A stretch of DNA of 64,000 nucleotides from Streptomyces seoulensis (lineage in GTDB: Bacteria > Actinomycetota > Actinomycetes > Streptomycetales > Streptomycetaceae). The stretch is from the NCBI RefSeq assembly GCF_004328625.1, contig NZ_CP032229.1, positions 1,116,001 to 1,180,000 of the forward strand, in the 5' to 3' direction. Positions 6,617 to 14,994 of this stretch are shown here, piece after piece. Position 1 is the stretch's first letter; each line of letters begins with the position of its first letter. The notes beneath the pieces are model-generated. The model did not search any database, had not been told where the DNA came from, and saw only the letters and a list, made by a program, of their open reading frames with translations. Both the position numbers and the translations under genes were made by a program.

Positions 6617-8014
6617 GTGACCAGACTCAGCGTCGAGATGCTGGCAGCGGACACCGTCCAGCCGATCACCTCGGCCGGCCACGCCCAGTTGGGCATAGCC
6701 GTCCTGGCGGGCATCGCCGTCATCGTTTTTCTCATCACCAAGTTCAAGCTCCACGCCTTCCTGGCCCTGACCATCGGTTCGCTGGTGCTCGGAGCGGTGG
6801 CCGGTGCCCCGCTCGACAAGGCGATCGTGAGCTTCACGACCGGCCTGGGCAGCACGGTCGCCGGTGTCGGCGTGCTGATCGCGCTGGGCGCGATCCTCGG
6901 CAAGCTGCTCGCCGACTCCGGCGGCGCGGACCAGATCGTCGACACGATCCTCGCCAAGGCGGGCGGCCGTGCGATGCCGTGGGCCATGGTGCTCATCGCG
7001 TCCGTGATCGGTCTGCCGCTGTTCTTCGAGGTCGGCATCGTGCTGCTGATCCCGGTCGTCCTGATGGTCGCCCGGCGCGGCAACTACTCCCTGATGCGCA
7101 TCGGCATCCCGGCGCTCGCCGGTCTGTCCGTGATGCACGGCCTGATCCCGCCGCACCCCGGCCCGCTGGTCGCGATCGACGCGGTCAAGGCCAACCTGGG
7201 TGTCACGCTGGCGCTCGGCATCGTGGTCGCCATCCCGACCGTGATCATCGCCGGTCCGCTGTTCTCCAAGGTCGCCGCCCGCTGGGTGGACGTCCAGGCG
7301 CCGGAACGGATGATCCCGGAGCGCGCCTCGGAGAGCCTTGAGCGTCGTCCGGGCTTCGGCGCCACGCTGGGCACGGTGCTGCTGCCGGTGGTGCTGATGC
7401 TGGCGAAGGCCCTGGTGGACATCGTCATCGACGACCCCGCCGACATGACCCAGCGGGTCTTCGACGTGGTCGGCTCCCCGCTGATCGCACTGCTCGCCGC
7501 GGTGCTCGTCGGCTTCGTCACGCTGGGCCGCCCCGCCGGTTTCACCAAGGGCCGGCTCCAGCAGACCGTCGAGAAGGGCCTGATGCCGATCGCCGGCATC
7601 CTGCTGATCGTCGGCGCGGGCGGTGGCTTCAAGCAGACGCTGATCGACTGCGGTGTGGGCCAGATGATCCTGGAGATCTCCAAGGACTGGTCCATCCCGG
7701 CGCTGCTGCTGGCCTGGCTGATCGCGGTGGCGATCCGGCTCGCGACCGGCTCCGCCACGGTGGCGACGGTCTCGGCGGCCGGTCTGGTCGCGCCGCTCGC
7801 GGCCGACATGTCGACCACGCACACGGCCCTGCTGGTGCTGGCCATCGGCGCCGGTTCGCTCTTCTTCAGCCATGTCAACGACGCCGGCTTCTGGCTGGTG
7901 AAGGAGTACTTCGGCCTGAGCGTCGGCCAGACGGTGAAGACCTGGTCGGTGATGGAGACCATCATCTCGGTGGTCGCCGGCGGCCTGGTCCTCCTGCTGT
8001 CACTCGTGATCTAG
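6617..8014 (+). CDS. gntP: Gluconate:H+ symporter, GntP family
   Basis: A 465-residue polytopic membrane protein of the GntP family, which imports gluconate with protons. About 12-14 hydrophobic segments are visible, with family signatures GLPLFFEVGIVLLIPVV and HGLIPPHPGPL in the first half and HVNDAGFWLVKEYFGL near the C-terminus. It starts at GTG (VTRLSVEMLAAD). It sits 95 bp after gntK, across a hairpin, and 13 bp before the SDR gene. Context makes gluconate the most likely substrate. Confidence 0.94.
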   Translation: MTRLSVEMLAADTVQPITSAGHAQLGIAVLAGIAVIVFLITKFKLHAFLALTIGSLVLGAVAGAPLDKAIVSFTTGLGSTVAGVGVLIALGAILGKLLADSGGADQIVDTILAKAGGRAMPWAMVLIASVIGLPLFFEVGIVLLIPVVLMVARRGNYSLMRIGIPALAGLSVMHGLIPPHPGPLVAIDAVKANLGVTLALGIVVAIPTVIIAGPLFSKVAARWVDVQAPERMIPERASESLERRPGFGATLGTVLLPVVLMLAKALVDIVIDDPADMTQRVFDVVGSPLIALLAAVLVGFVTLGRPAGFTKGRLQQTVEKGLMPIAGILLIVGAGGGFKQTLIDCGVGQMILEISKDWSIPALLLAWLIAVAIRLATGSATVATVSAAGLVAPLAADMSTTHTALLVLAIGAGSLFFSHVNDAGFWLVKEYFGLSVGQTVKTWSVMETIISVVAGGLVLLLSLVI

Positions 8015-8027
8015 GAGCGGTACGGCG

Positions 8028-8792
8028 ATGACGGCTCACCCTCTCTTCGACATCAGCGGCCGTACGGCCCTGGTCACCGGTTCCAGCCGGGGCATCGGAC
8101 TCGCCCTGGCCCGTGGTCTCGCCGAGGCGGGCTGCACCGTGGTCCTCAACGGACGCGACGGTGACCGCATCGCGCGGGCGGCGGCGGAACTCCCCGGCGA
8201 CCTGGTGCACACGGCGGTGTTCGACGTGACCGACGGCCCCTCGGTGGCCGCCGGGATCGCCGAGGTCGAGGAGCGGGTGGGCCCGCTGGACATCCTGGTC
8301 AACAACGCGGGGATGCAACTGCGGGCGCCACTGCTGGAGTTCACCGACTCCGACTGGCACCGCGTCCTCGACACCAATCTCACCAGCGCGTTCCTCACCG
8401 GCCGCGAGGCCGCCCGGCGGATGACCGGGCGCGGCCACGGCAAGATCGTGAACGTGTGCTCGCTGCAGAGCGAGGTGGTCCGCCCCGGCATCGCGCCGTA
8501 CGCGGCGGCCAAGGGCGCGCTGAAGATGCTCACCAAGGGCATGTGCGCGGACTGGGGTCCGTACGGCGTGCAGGTCAACGGGCTGGGGCCCGGTTACATC
8601 GAGACCGAGCTGACCCGGCCGCTGGTCGAGGACGCCGAGTTCAGCGCGTGGGTGCGGGGGCGGACCCCGGCCGGGCGCTGGGGGCGTACCGAGGATCTGG
8701 TCGGCGCACTGCTGTTCCTGGCCTCCCCCGCCGCCGACTTCGTCACCGGCCAGGTGCTCTACGTCGACGGCGGCATGACGAGCGTGCTCTGA
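8028..8792 (+). CDS. SDR family oxidoreductase, gluconate 5-dehydrogenase-like
   Basis: A 254-residue classical short-chain dehydrogenase. The cofactor motif TGSSRGIG, the NNAG motif, and the catalytic Ser (NVCSLQSE) with YAAAK are all present. The C-terminus FVTGQVLYVDGGMTSVL is typical. In gluconate operons this family interconverts gluconate and 5-keto-gluconate, and position as third gene of the gnt operon supports that; other polyol or keto-acid substrates are possible. AGGAG precedes the ATG. It is convergent with the cytochrome b gene. Confidence 0.88.
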   Translation: MTAHPLFDISGRTALVTGSSRGIGLALARGLAEAGCTVVLNGRDGDRIARAAAELPGDLVHTAVFDVTDGPSVAAGIAEVEERVGPLDILVNNAGMQLRAPLLEFTDSDWHRVLDTNLTSAFLTGREAARRMTGRGHGKIVNVCSLQSEVVRPGIAPYAAAKGALKMLTKGMCADWGPYGVQVNGLGPGYIETELTRPLVEDAEFSAWVRGRTPAGRWGRTEDLVGALLFLASPAADFVTGQVLYVDGGMTSVL

Positions 8793-8802
8793 CGCTTGGT
8801 GC

Positions 8803-9429
8803 TCAGGGCCGCCAGAGCGGGTGTTCCCGCTCCGCCCACTCCCGGCTCACCGTGCCGGTGCGCAGTCCCCGCCGGGCCTCCGGGTCGCCGAGGGCCTTGC
8901 CGATGTGTCCCGCGAGGACCACGCCGACGGTGAGGGCCAGCCAGTCGTGCACGAAGGTGGCCGAAGTGCGCCACAGCAGCGGGGTGAGGTGGGTGAACCA
9001 CATCATCAGGCCGGTGCCGAGCATCACCAGGACGGCCCCGGCGATCCAGGCCGTGTAGACCTTCTGCCCCGCGTTGAACTTGCCCGCGGGGCGCTCCGCG
9101 TACCGCCGGTCCCGGCGCAGGGCGGCGCGCAGCCAGCGCCGGTCGTGCGGGCCGAACCGGTTGAGCGCGCCCAGGTCGGCGCGGAACGCGCGCGAGAGAA
9201 GACCCAGCAGCACCGGCACGGGCAGGGCGAGCCCGGCCCATTCGTGGACGCGTACGACGAGTTCGCGGCGGCCGACCAGCACGGCGAGCTGGGGCACGTA
9301 GAGGCAGGCGGCGGTGGCCACGCAGACGGCCATGAGGGCGGCGCCGGTGCGGTGGACCCAGCGTTCGGCGGGGGTGAAGCGGTGGACGCGGGCGCCGGCG
9401 GGCGCCGGGGCGTCAGCTCGTAGGGTCAT
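8803..9429 (-). CDS. Cytochrome b/b6-type membrane subunit
   Basis: A 208-residue protein with about four hydrophobic segments and membrane-buried histidines (VHRFTPAERWVHRTG, VHEWAGLALPV, MMWFTHLTPL, FVHDWLALTV), as in formate-dehydrogenase gamma or MsrQ-like di-heme cytochrome b subunits. It is probably the quinone-linked partner of the molybdopterin enzyme encoded immediately upstream, whose stop overlaps this start by 17 bp. The electron-transfer direction cannot be told from sequence. Confidence 0.82.
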   Translation of the reverse strand: MTLRADAPAPAGARVHRFTPAERWVHRTGAALMAVCVATAACLYVPQLAVLVGRRELVVRVHEWAGLALPVPVLLGLLSRAFRADLGALNRFGPHDRRWLRAALRRDRRYAERPAGKFNAGQKVYTAWIAGAVLVMLGTGLMMWFTHLTPLLWRTSATFVHDWLALTVGVVLAGHIGKALGDPEARRGLRTGTVSREWAEREHPLWRP

Positions 9430-10168
9430 CGGTCCGTCCGTTCGAGCGGCCGACCCAGGCGTCGACGTCGTAGCCGAGTCTCTCCCAGTAGCCGGGCTCG
9501 ACGTGGTCGCTGACGGTGATGCCGGAGAGCCATTTGGCGGACTTGTAGAAGTACATCGGGGCGACGTAGAGGCGGACGGGGCCGCCGTGGTCGTGTCCGA
9601 TGTCCTTGCCCTGCATGCGCAGTGCCACCAGGACGTCGGGGCGGCGGGCCTGGTCGAGGGTGAGGCTCTCGGTGTAGGTGCCGTCGAAGCAGGTGAAGCG
9701 GATGGCCTTCGCGGTGGGGCGGACGCCGGCCGCGTCCAGCAGGGTGCTCAGGCGGACGCCCTCGAAGGGGGTGCCGGGCACGCGCCAGCCGGTGACGCAC
9801 TGGACGTCCCTGGTCAGCCGGGTGCGGGGCAGGGCGCGCAGGTCGCCCAGGGTGTAGCCGCGGGGGTGGTCGACGAGGCCGTCCACGGTGAGCTTGTAGT
9901 CGGTGGGGCCCTTGTGCGGGACGGAGGCGGCGACGGAGTAGTACCTGAAGCCGCCGCCGTTGGGGAGCAAGCCGCTCAGGCCGGTGGGGTCCTGGCCGGA
10001 GAGGGCGCCGAGCGCGCTCTCCGCTCCGCGTTGCAGCCAGGGGGCGGTGGCGACGCCGAGCGCGCCCAGGCCGAGGGTGCCGAGGAAGAGGCGGCGGCCG
10101 ATGGGCTTGCCGTGCGCGTCGGCATCGTCGGCCGGTTCGGGGGTGGGCCGGTCCGGGTCGGGGGTCAC
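9413..10168 (-). CDS. Molybdopterin-dependent oxidoreductase (sulfite oxidase/MsrP-like), Tat substrate
   Basis: A ~251-residue protein with a twin-arginine signal (IGRRLFLGTLGLGALGVA, ~25-42) and a sulfite-oxidase-fold molybdopterin domain. The cofactor Cys lies in TRDVQCVTGWRV, and HDHGGPVRLYVAPMYFYKSAKW is the usual YedY/MsrP C-terminal signature. It probably works outside the membrane, exchanging electrons with the overlapping cytochrome b gene, as MsrP does with MsrQ in protein-methionine-sulfoxide repair. The GTG at 10168 was chosen because further upstream the frame is poorly coding; no clear Shine-Dalgarno is seen, so the start is uncertain. Confidence 0.85.
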   Translation of the reverse strand: MTPDPDRPTPEPADDADAHGKPIGRRLFLGTLGLGALGVATAPWLQRGAESALGALSGQDPTGLSGLLPNGGGFRYYSVAASVPHKGPTDYKLTVDGLVDHPRGYTLGDLRALPRTRLTRDVQCVTGWRVPGTPFEGVRLSTLLDAAGVRPTAKAIRFTCFDGTYTESLTLDQARRPDVLVALRMQGKDIGHDHGGPVRLYVAPMYFYKSAKWLSGITVSDHVEPGYWERLGYDVDAWVGRSNGRTDDPTS

Positions 10169-10217
10169 GTCGTCATTCGAGCACGGGTGGGGGCCTTCGG
10201 GCCAGTGCCGCCGGGGT

Positions 10218-11243
10218 TCAGCCGGTGGCCAGGGCATGGGTGCGGGCCTGGTGGAAGGCGGCCCAGGGGTCCTGACCGGTGTATGACCAGGGGGCGCGGG
10301 TGGCGTGCGCGCCGATGCGGTGGAAGAGGGCGGCGGCCTCGGCGGGCCGGCCGGCGGCGGACATGGCGAAGGCCAGGTGGTTGAGGTCGAGGTGGCGTCG
10401 GGGGTGCTCGTCGTGCTCCCACTCCAGCCACCAGTCGAACGCGGCGCGCAGCACCCGGCGGGCGCGCGGGCCGGCCCAGTGGGCGCAGGGGGCCGGACCG
10501 GGGACGGCGGGGGCGAGGCCGGCGGCGGCGAGCACGCGGTGGCGTTCGGCGTAGGCGACGACCGGGAGGACGGCGAGCGGGGAGTCGGCGGGGGCCTCGG
10601 CGGCGGCGCGCTCGGCCATGTCGTACGCCTCGTGGGACTCGGGGCCGCCGGGCGGGCGTTCGGCGAGGCCGGCGACGAGGAGGTGGTGGCCGTGGTGGTG
10701 CTCGGGGTGGCGGGCGTGCAACTCCTTGAAGGCGGCGGTCAGTTCCGTCTCGGGGCCGAGGGTGCGGGCCAGCAGGAGCAGGCCGAGCCAGGGGGTGGGG
10801 TCGGCGGGCGCGAGTCCGGCGGCGGTGCGGCAGGAGGCGCGGGCGTGCTCGGGGTCCTCCTCGCCGCGCAGCGCGCGGTGCACCAGGGCGAGGGCGAGCA
10901 GGGTGGCCGCGTCGGCGGAGCCGGGCTCGGCGAGCAGCCACTGCCCGGCCCGGCCGTGGGCGCCGGGGTCGGCGGCGAGAACGGTGACGCGGTGGCCCCG
11001 GCGGTCCCATTCGTCGCCGGTGTGCAGCAGCAGGGAGCGCGCGGACTGCCAGCGGCCCTCGGCCAGCGCGGCGCGCGCGGCGAGGAGTTCGGCGTCGCCG
11101 AGCGCGGCGTCGAAGGTGCCGGAGTGCTCCGGGGCGAGGCCGCCGGGCGGGTCCGAGGGGGCCCGGTCTGTGACGGGCGGGGGCGGGGTCAGGGGCACCG
11201 CGGGACTTCCTGTTTTTCGGGCTGCCATCGGCCGATCACTCAC
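10218..11243 (-). CDS. Hypothetical protein with TPR-like helical repeats
   Basis: A 341-residue soluble protein I do not recognise by name. A Pro-rich N-terminus (~15-45) precedes repeated Ala/Leu-rich helices with TPR-like spacing (e.g. AALAEGRWQSARSLLLHTG, AAGRPAEAAALFHRIGAHA). It has no signal or membrane segment. The GTG at 11243 (VSDRPMAARK) is preferred because GGGGAG lies about six bases upstream; the ATG at 11228 is the alternative. It lies 49 bp upstream of the molybdopterin gene on the same strand and may be co-transcribed. A scaffold or regulatory role is only a guess. Confidence 0.7.
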   Translation of the reverse strand: MSDRPMAARKTGSPAVPLTPPPPVTDRAPSDPPGGLAPEHSGTFDAALGDAELLAARAALAEGRWQSARSLLLHTGDEWDRRGHRVTVLAADPGAHGRAGQWLLAEPGSADAATLLALALVHRALRGEEDPEHARASCRTAAGLAPADPTPWLGLLLLARTLGPETELTAAFKELHARHPEHHHGHHLLVAGLAERPPGGPESHEAYDMAERAAAEAPADSPLAVLPVVAYAERHRVLAAAGLAPAVPGPAPCAHWAGPRARRVLRAAFDWWLEWEHDEHPRRHLDLNHLAFAMSAAGRPAEAAALFHRIGAHATRAPWSYTGQDPWAAFHQARTHALATG

Positions 11244-11537
11244 AGCAAACTCCCCGCCTTGGTTTGCGTCAAGCGGAATCGAAGTGTTGCTCCGTCCAAC
11301 CACCGCGGCAGCAGAGGGACTTGGGACACAGGTGCCCTGGTCGGCGGCGGTCAGTCCGGTCCGGGGACGCCGGGTGTGGCGTACGCCATGGCGCCGGGCG
11401 GCGGGGAGACGGAACATGACCGGGCGGTTCCCCCGAAACGTGTCCGCTTCCGGGCACTCTCCACGGTCCCGCCCTTGTGGGGCGCTACAGTCGGCCCCTA
11501 CGCAATCGTGGCCCGGCCGATGATCGAGGTACGCAGC
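11244..11537. other. Intergenic region between divergent genes, with a short inverted repeat
   Basis: This ~294-bp region separates the TPR-like gene from the DMT transporter. GCAAAC (11245-11250) and GTTTGC (11262-11267) form an inverted repeat whose centre contains the Shine-Dalgarno of the leftward gene. No further gene or convincing promoter is seen. Confidence 0.35.
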
Positions 11538-12431
11538 GTGTCCGTTCTGGTTCTCCTCCTCGCCGTGAGTGCGGCGGCGTGCCTGGGGTTCGGGTTCGTG
11601 CTCCAGCAGAACGTGGCGCGTGAGGCGCCCCCGAGCGACTTCCTGTCCTTCCGGCTGTTGCTGGACCTGATGCGGGTGCCGCGCTGGCTGGGCGGTACCG
11701 CGCTGATGGTGGCCGGCATGGCGCTGGGCGCGGTGGCGCTGGGCAACGGTGAGATCTCGCTGGTGGAGCCGCTGCTCGCCACCAACCTGCTGTTCGCGCT
11801 CGCCCTGTCCCGTCGGCAGACCGGTCAGCCGGTGGGCCGGCAGGGGTGGGCGGGGCTGGTGCTGCTGGCGGGCGGGGTGAGCACGTTCATCCTGGCGGGC
11901 CGGCCGCGCGGCGGCACCGTCGTCACCGATCCGGTGCGGCACTGGCTGATCCTCGGGCTGATGGTGGGGGTGGCGCTGGCGCTGGCCGGCTGGGCGAAGC
12001 GCTCGCGGACCACGTGGAGCCCGGTGCTGCTGGCGACGGCCGCCGGGCTCCTGTACGGCGTGCAGGACGCGCTGACCCGGGTGAGCAGCATCCGCTTCCG
12101 CGAGGGCGGCTTCACGGAACTCTTCACCGGCGGGCATCCGTACGCGGTGCTGGCGCTCGGGGTGACCGGGCTGCTGCTGGTGCAGAGCGCGTTCGAGGCG
12201 GCGCCCCTGCGCATGTCGCTGCCCGCGCTGACCGCCGCCCAGCCGCTCGCGGGCATCCTGTGCGGGGTCGGCTTCCTGGGCGACCGGCTGCACACCGACA
12301 CCGGGGCGCTGGCCTGGGAGGCGGCCGGGCTCGCGGCGATCGTCGGGGGCATCGTGCTGCTGGGGATGCACCCGGCGATGCCCTGCGGCACGGCCGAGGA
12401 ACGGCCGGTACGGGATCTCCAGCGCAACTGA
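11538..12431 (+). CDS. DMT superfamily transporter (multi-TM, EamA-like)
   Basis: A 297-residue integral membrane protein with about nine or ten hydrophobic helices in two related halves, as in the drug/metabolite transporter superfamily. EISLVEPLLATNLLFALAL in the first half and MSLPALTAAQPLAGILCG in the second are the usual family features. The GTG at 11538 (VSVLVLLLAVSAAACLGFG) has GAGG eight bases upstream; an ATG 18 bases earlier lacks one. The substrate is unknown. Confidence 0.82.
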   Translation: MSVLVLLLAVSAAACLGFGFVLQQNVAREAPPSDFLSFRLLLDLMRVPRWLGGTALMVAGMALGAVALGNGEISLVEPLLATNLLFALALSRRQTGQPVGRQGWAGLVLLAGGVSTFILAGRPRGGTVVTDPVRHWLILGLMVGVALALAGWAKRSRTTWSPVLLATAAGLLYGVQDALTRVSSIRFREGGFTELFTGGHPYAVLALGVTGLLLVQSAFEAAPLRMSLPALTAAQPLAGILCGVGFLGDRLHTDTGALAWEAAGLAAIVGGIVLLGMHPAMPCGTAEERPVRDLQRN

Positions 12432-12464
12432 GCCCTCGGCGGGCGGGGCTGCTTGGATGGCGGG

Positions 12465-12980
12465 ATGAACCCCGCCGACGAGATCCTCGACATCGTGGAC
12501 GAGCACGACCGTGTCGTCACCCAGGCCCCGCGCGGCGAGGCGTACGCCCGAGGGCTGCGCCACCGCTGCGCCTTCATCCAGGTCCGCGATGCCGAGGGCC
12601 GCCTCTTCGTACACCGGCGGACCGCCACCAAGATGGTCTTCCCCGCGTTGTACGACCTGTTCGTGGGCGGGGTGGTCGGCGCGGGCGAGTCCTACGACGA
12701 GGCGGCGCTGCGCGAGGCGGAGGAGGAGCTGGGGGTCAGCGGGCTGCCCGCGCCGACGTATCTCTTCAAGTTCCTCTACGAGGACGGGGCGGGGCACAGC
12801 TGGTGGTCGGCGGTGTACGAGGTCCGCTGCGAGCTGCCGGTACGGCCGCAGGTGGAGGAGGTGCAGTGGCACGCCTTCCTCACCGACGAGGAGGTAGCCG
12901 CGCGGCTCGGTGAGTGGGAGTGGGTGCCGGACGGGCTGGCCGCGCACGAGCGGCTGAGGGTGTTCCGGGCGGCGGGGTGA
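12465..12980 (+). CDS. Nudix hydrolase
   Basis: A 171-residue Nudix protein with a canonical Nudix box (GVVGAGESYDEAALREAEEE followed by LGV, matching GX5EX7REUXEEXGU), which binds Mg2+ and hydrolyses a nucleoside diphosphate linked to another moiety. The N-terminal region (EILDIVDEHDRVVTQAPRGE) resembles the YfcD/Idi-like branch. The start MNPADEIL at 12465 is preferred to an ATG 12 bases upstream. It follows the DMT transporter by 33 bp and precedes the DUF202 pair by 21 bp, so a loose operon is possible. The substrate cannot be told. Confidence 0.88.
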   Translation: MNPADEILDIVDEHDRVVTQAPRGEAYARGLRHRCAFIQVRDAEGRLFVHRRTATKMVFPALYDLFVGGVVGAGESYDEAALREAEEELGVSGLPAPTYLFKFLYEDGAGHSWWSAVYEVRCELPVRPQVEEVQWHAFLTDEEVAARLGEWEWVPDGLAAHERLRVFRAAG

Positions 12981-13001
12981 CGCGCCGGTAGGGTCCGGCC
13001 T

Positions 13002-13394
13002 GTGAGCGAATTCGTACGCAACGTCCGGCTCTGGCTCGAACCCGGGCGGGTGCGGGAGCAGGGCACCACTCCGGACTACCGGTTCTCGCTGGCCAACGAG
13101 CGGACCTTCCTGGCCTGGCTGCGGACCGCGCTGGCGCTGATCGGCGGCGGTTTCGCGGTGGACCAGTTCCTGCCGCACCTGCGCTGGGCGTGGCGGGTGG
13201 GGCTGGCGCTGGCACTGCTGGGCGCGGGGGTGCTGTGCGCGCTGCGGGCGGTGCACCACTGGGTGCGCTGCGAGCAGGCGATGCGGCGGGGCGAGGACCT
13301 GCCGGTGTCCCGGTTCCCGGCGGTGCTGAGCCTGCTGGTGGCGGTGGTGGCCGTGGCGATGGTCGTGGTGGTGCTGGCCGGATGGGCGGGATGA
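13002..13394 (+). CDS. DUF202 (YidH) family membrane protein
   Basis: A 130-residue inner-membrane protein. The family signature FSLANERTFLAWLRTALALI lies after a basic N-terminus, and three transmembrane segments follow (around 45-60, 63-83 and 107-128). GTG start. The DUF202 function is unknown. Its stop overlaps the start of a second DUF202 gene, so the two are translationally coupled and may form a heteromeric membrane complex. Confidence 0.88.
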   Translation: MSEFVRNVRLWLEPGRVREQGTTPDYRFSLANERTFLAWLRTALALIGGGFAVDQFLPHLRWAWRVGLALALLGAGVLCALRAVHHWVRCEQAMRRGEDLPVSRFPAVLSLLVAVVAVAMVVVVLAGWAG

Positions 13395-13705
13395 CGGCTC
13401 CGGCCCGGGACGCGGGGCTCCAGCCGCAACGCACCCGGCTGGCGTGGCGGCGTACGACCCTGGCGGGCACGGTGACCGCCGTACTGGCCGTACGGGCCTC
13501 GGTCCGCGCGGCCAGCCCGCTCACCGGGGCGGTGCTGGTCCTGCTGTGCTGTGTGTGCTGGCTGGCCTTCCTCGGCCTGGCCCACCTGCGCATCAGCACC
13601 CTGGCGGCGAGCCCGGAACCCCCCACGCTCACCCCGCGCCTGGCCTGGGCGGCGACGGGGTGCGCGATGGCGCTCGCGGTGTGCGCGGCGGTACTGGTGA
13701 GCTAG
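13391..13705 (+). CDS. Second DUF202 family membrane protein
   Basis: A 104-residue protein with the DUF202 signature in a shorter form (LQPQRTRLAWRRTTLAGTVT) and three predicted membrane helices. It starts at the ATG of an ATGA overlap with the preceding DUF202 gene. Its stop codon TAG (13703-13705) lies at the left end of the MITE-like inverted repeat, so the insertion may have defined or preserved the gene end. Confidence 0.85.
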   Translation: MTAPARDAGLQPQRTRLAWRRTTLAGTVTAVLAVRASVRAASPLTGAVLVLLCCVCWLAFLGLAHLRISTLAASPEPPTLTPRLAWAATGCAMALAVCAAVLVS

Positions 13706-13866
13706 GGCCTCTCGTTTGGATCAGGCCGGGCTCGCGTGCCCCGGCACCGCGCCTCGCCGCGTTGTCGTCACTCGCCATGGCTCCGCCATGACTCCCTCCT
13801 CCGCCTTGCGATCCACGGCACCGGACCCCGCTCCCTGATCCGGCCTGATCCAAACGAAAGACCCTA
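13703..13866. mobile_element. MITE-like inverted-repeat element (~164 bp, non-coding)
   Basis: Terminal inverted repeats of 27 bp (13703-13729 and 13840-13866) differ at only two positions and share the core TCGTTTGGATCAGGCC. The outermost bases read CTAG on both sides, consistent with a TA or CTAG target duplication. Inside is a smaller palindrome, CATGGC-TCC-GCCATG (13776-13790). There is no transposase frame. The element fills the whole gap between two convergent genes and its end TAGs are the stop codons of both. I recall the same sequence as a dispersed intergenic repeat in Streptomyces genomes; copy number must be checked. It may also work as a terminator. Confidence 0.75.
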
Positions 13867-14802
13867 GCCGTCGGCTCCCGACACCGTCACGACGATCTTG
13901 CCGCGGGTGCGGCCCTCCTGGCTGAGGCGTTGGGCGTCGGCGGTCCGCTCCAGGGGAAAGGTCTTGTCGACGTGGACGGAGACGGCGCCCTGGTCGGCGA
14001 GTTGGGAGAGCTTGGCGAGGTCCTCGGGGTCGGGGCGGACGAACCAGTAGCGGCCGCCGTACTCGGTGACGTCCGGGTCGGCGATGGAGGCGAGGCGGCC
14101 GCCGGGGGCGAGGAGCTGGGCGGAGACCTTCAGGGTCTCGCCGCCGACGGTGTCGAAGACCGCGTCCACGCCCTCGGGCGCGATGCCGCGTACGCGTTCG
14201 GCCAGGCCCTCGCCGTAGTCGACGGGTTCGCCGCCGAGGCTGCGGACGAAGGCGTGGTTGCGCTCGCTCGCGGTGCCGATGACGCGGGCGCCGAGGTGGG
14301 CGGCGATCTGCACGCCGAGGGAGCCGACCCCGCCGGCCGCCGCGTGGATGAGCACGGTGTCGCCGCGGCCGACCTTCAGGATCTGGACGAGTACCTGGTA
14401 GGCGGTAAGGCCCGCCAGCGGCAGCCCGGCGGCCTCCTCGAAGGAGAGCGCGGCGGGTTTATGGGCGAGGGTGCGCACGGGGGCGGCGATGTACTCGGCG
14501 AAGGTGCCGAGCGAGAGCAGGTCCTCGCGGACGTACCCCATCACCTCGTCCCCTTCCGCGTACTCGACGACGGAGGCGCCGGGGCGGACCACGACGCCGC
14601 TGACGTCCCAGCCGGTGACGACGGGGAAGACGGTGTTGAGGATCGGGTCGAGGTACCCCTCGCGGCACTTCCAGTCGACCGGGTTGACCGCGGCCGCGCG
14701 CACCCGGACCAGTACCTCGTCGGGGCCCACCTTGGGCTCGGGAACCTCGCCGTACTCCAGCACCTCGGGGCCGCCGTAGCGGCGGTAGCTGATGGCCTTC
14801 AT
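13864..14802 (-). CDS. NADP-dependent oxidoreductase, quinone-reductase-like MDR
   Basis: A 312-residue zinc-free medium-chain dehydrogenase. It has the GroES-like half (MKAISYRRYGGPEVLEYGEV) and a Rossmann half with the AAAGGVGSLGVQIA nucleotide motif; no structural-zinc Cys cluster is visible. Such enzymes reduce quinones or enoyl compounds with NADPH. The start at 14802 has GAGAGG about nine bases upstream. The stop lies in the right end of the MITE-like element. It is divergent from the phosphotransferase gene, across a TetR-type palindrome. Confidence 0.88.
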   Translation of the reverse strand: MKAISYRRYGGPEVLEYGEVPEPKVGPDEVLVRVRAAAVNPVDWKCREGYLDPILNTVFPVVTGWDVSGVVVRPGASVVEYAEGDEVMGYVREDLLSLGTFAEYIAAPVRTLAHKPAALSFEEAAGLPLAGLTAYQVLVQILKVGRGDTVLIHAAAGGVGSLGVQIAAHLGARVIGTASERNHAFVRSLGGEPVDYGEGLAERVRGIAPEGVDAVFDTVGGETLKVSAQLLAPGGRLASIADPDVTEYGGRYWFVRPDPEDLAKLSQLADQGAVSVHVDKTFPLERTADAQRLSQEGRTRGKIVVTVSGADG

Positions 14803-14935
14803 GATCTGGACCCTCTCGGCTGTGCGCCCGTCCCGCAACCCCTGTGTGACGATATGAGCGGTTCGCGGTGTCCGCGCCGCAGGAGGTGTGTCCGGTCACG
14901 TCGGCGCACGCTTTGCGGTGTACGTACTGGACGGC

Positions 14936-14953
14936 ATACCGACCGGTCGGCAT
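14936..14953. promoter_or_regulatory. TetR-type operator ATACCGACCGGTCGGCAT
   Basis: An 18-bp near-perfect palindrome with one mismatched pair lies 42 bases upstream of the phosphotransferase start. A close relative is at 34098-34117 and a weaker one at 18813-18828. The TetR encoded at 17294-17896 is the nearest candidate. Confidence 0.6.
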
Positions 14954-14994
14954 CATGTGACGCGTTCCTGTTCACCCGTTCGTAGGAGTGATGT

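Noticed and set aside
10218..13259. A very long minus-strand open frame running through the DMT, Nudix and DUF202 genes
   Set aside because: Only its last third (to 11243) looks coding; the rest is antisense to genes with clear families.
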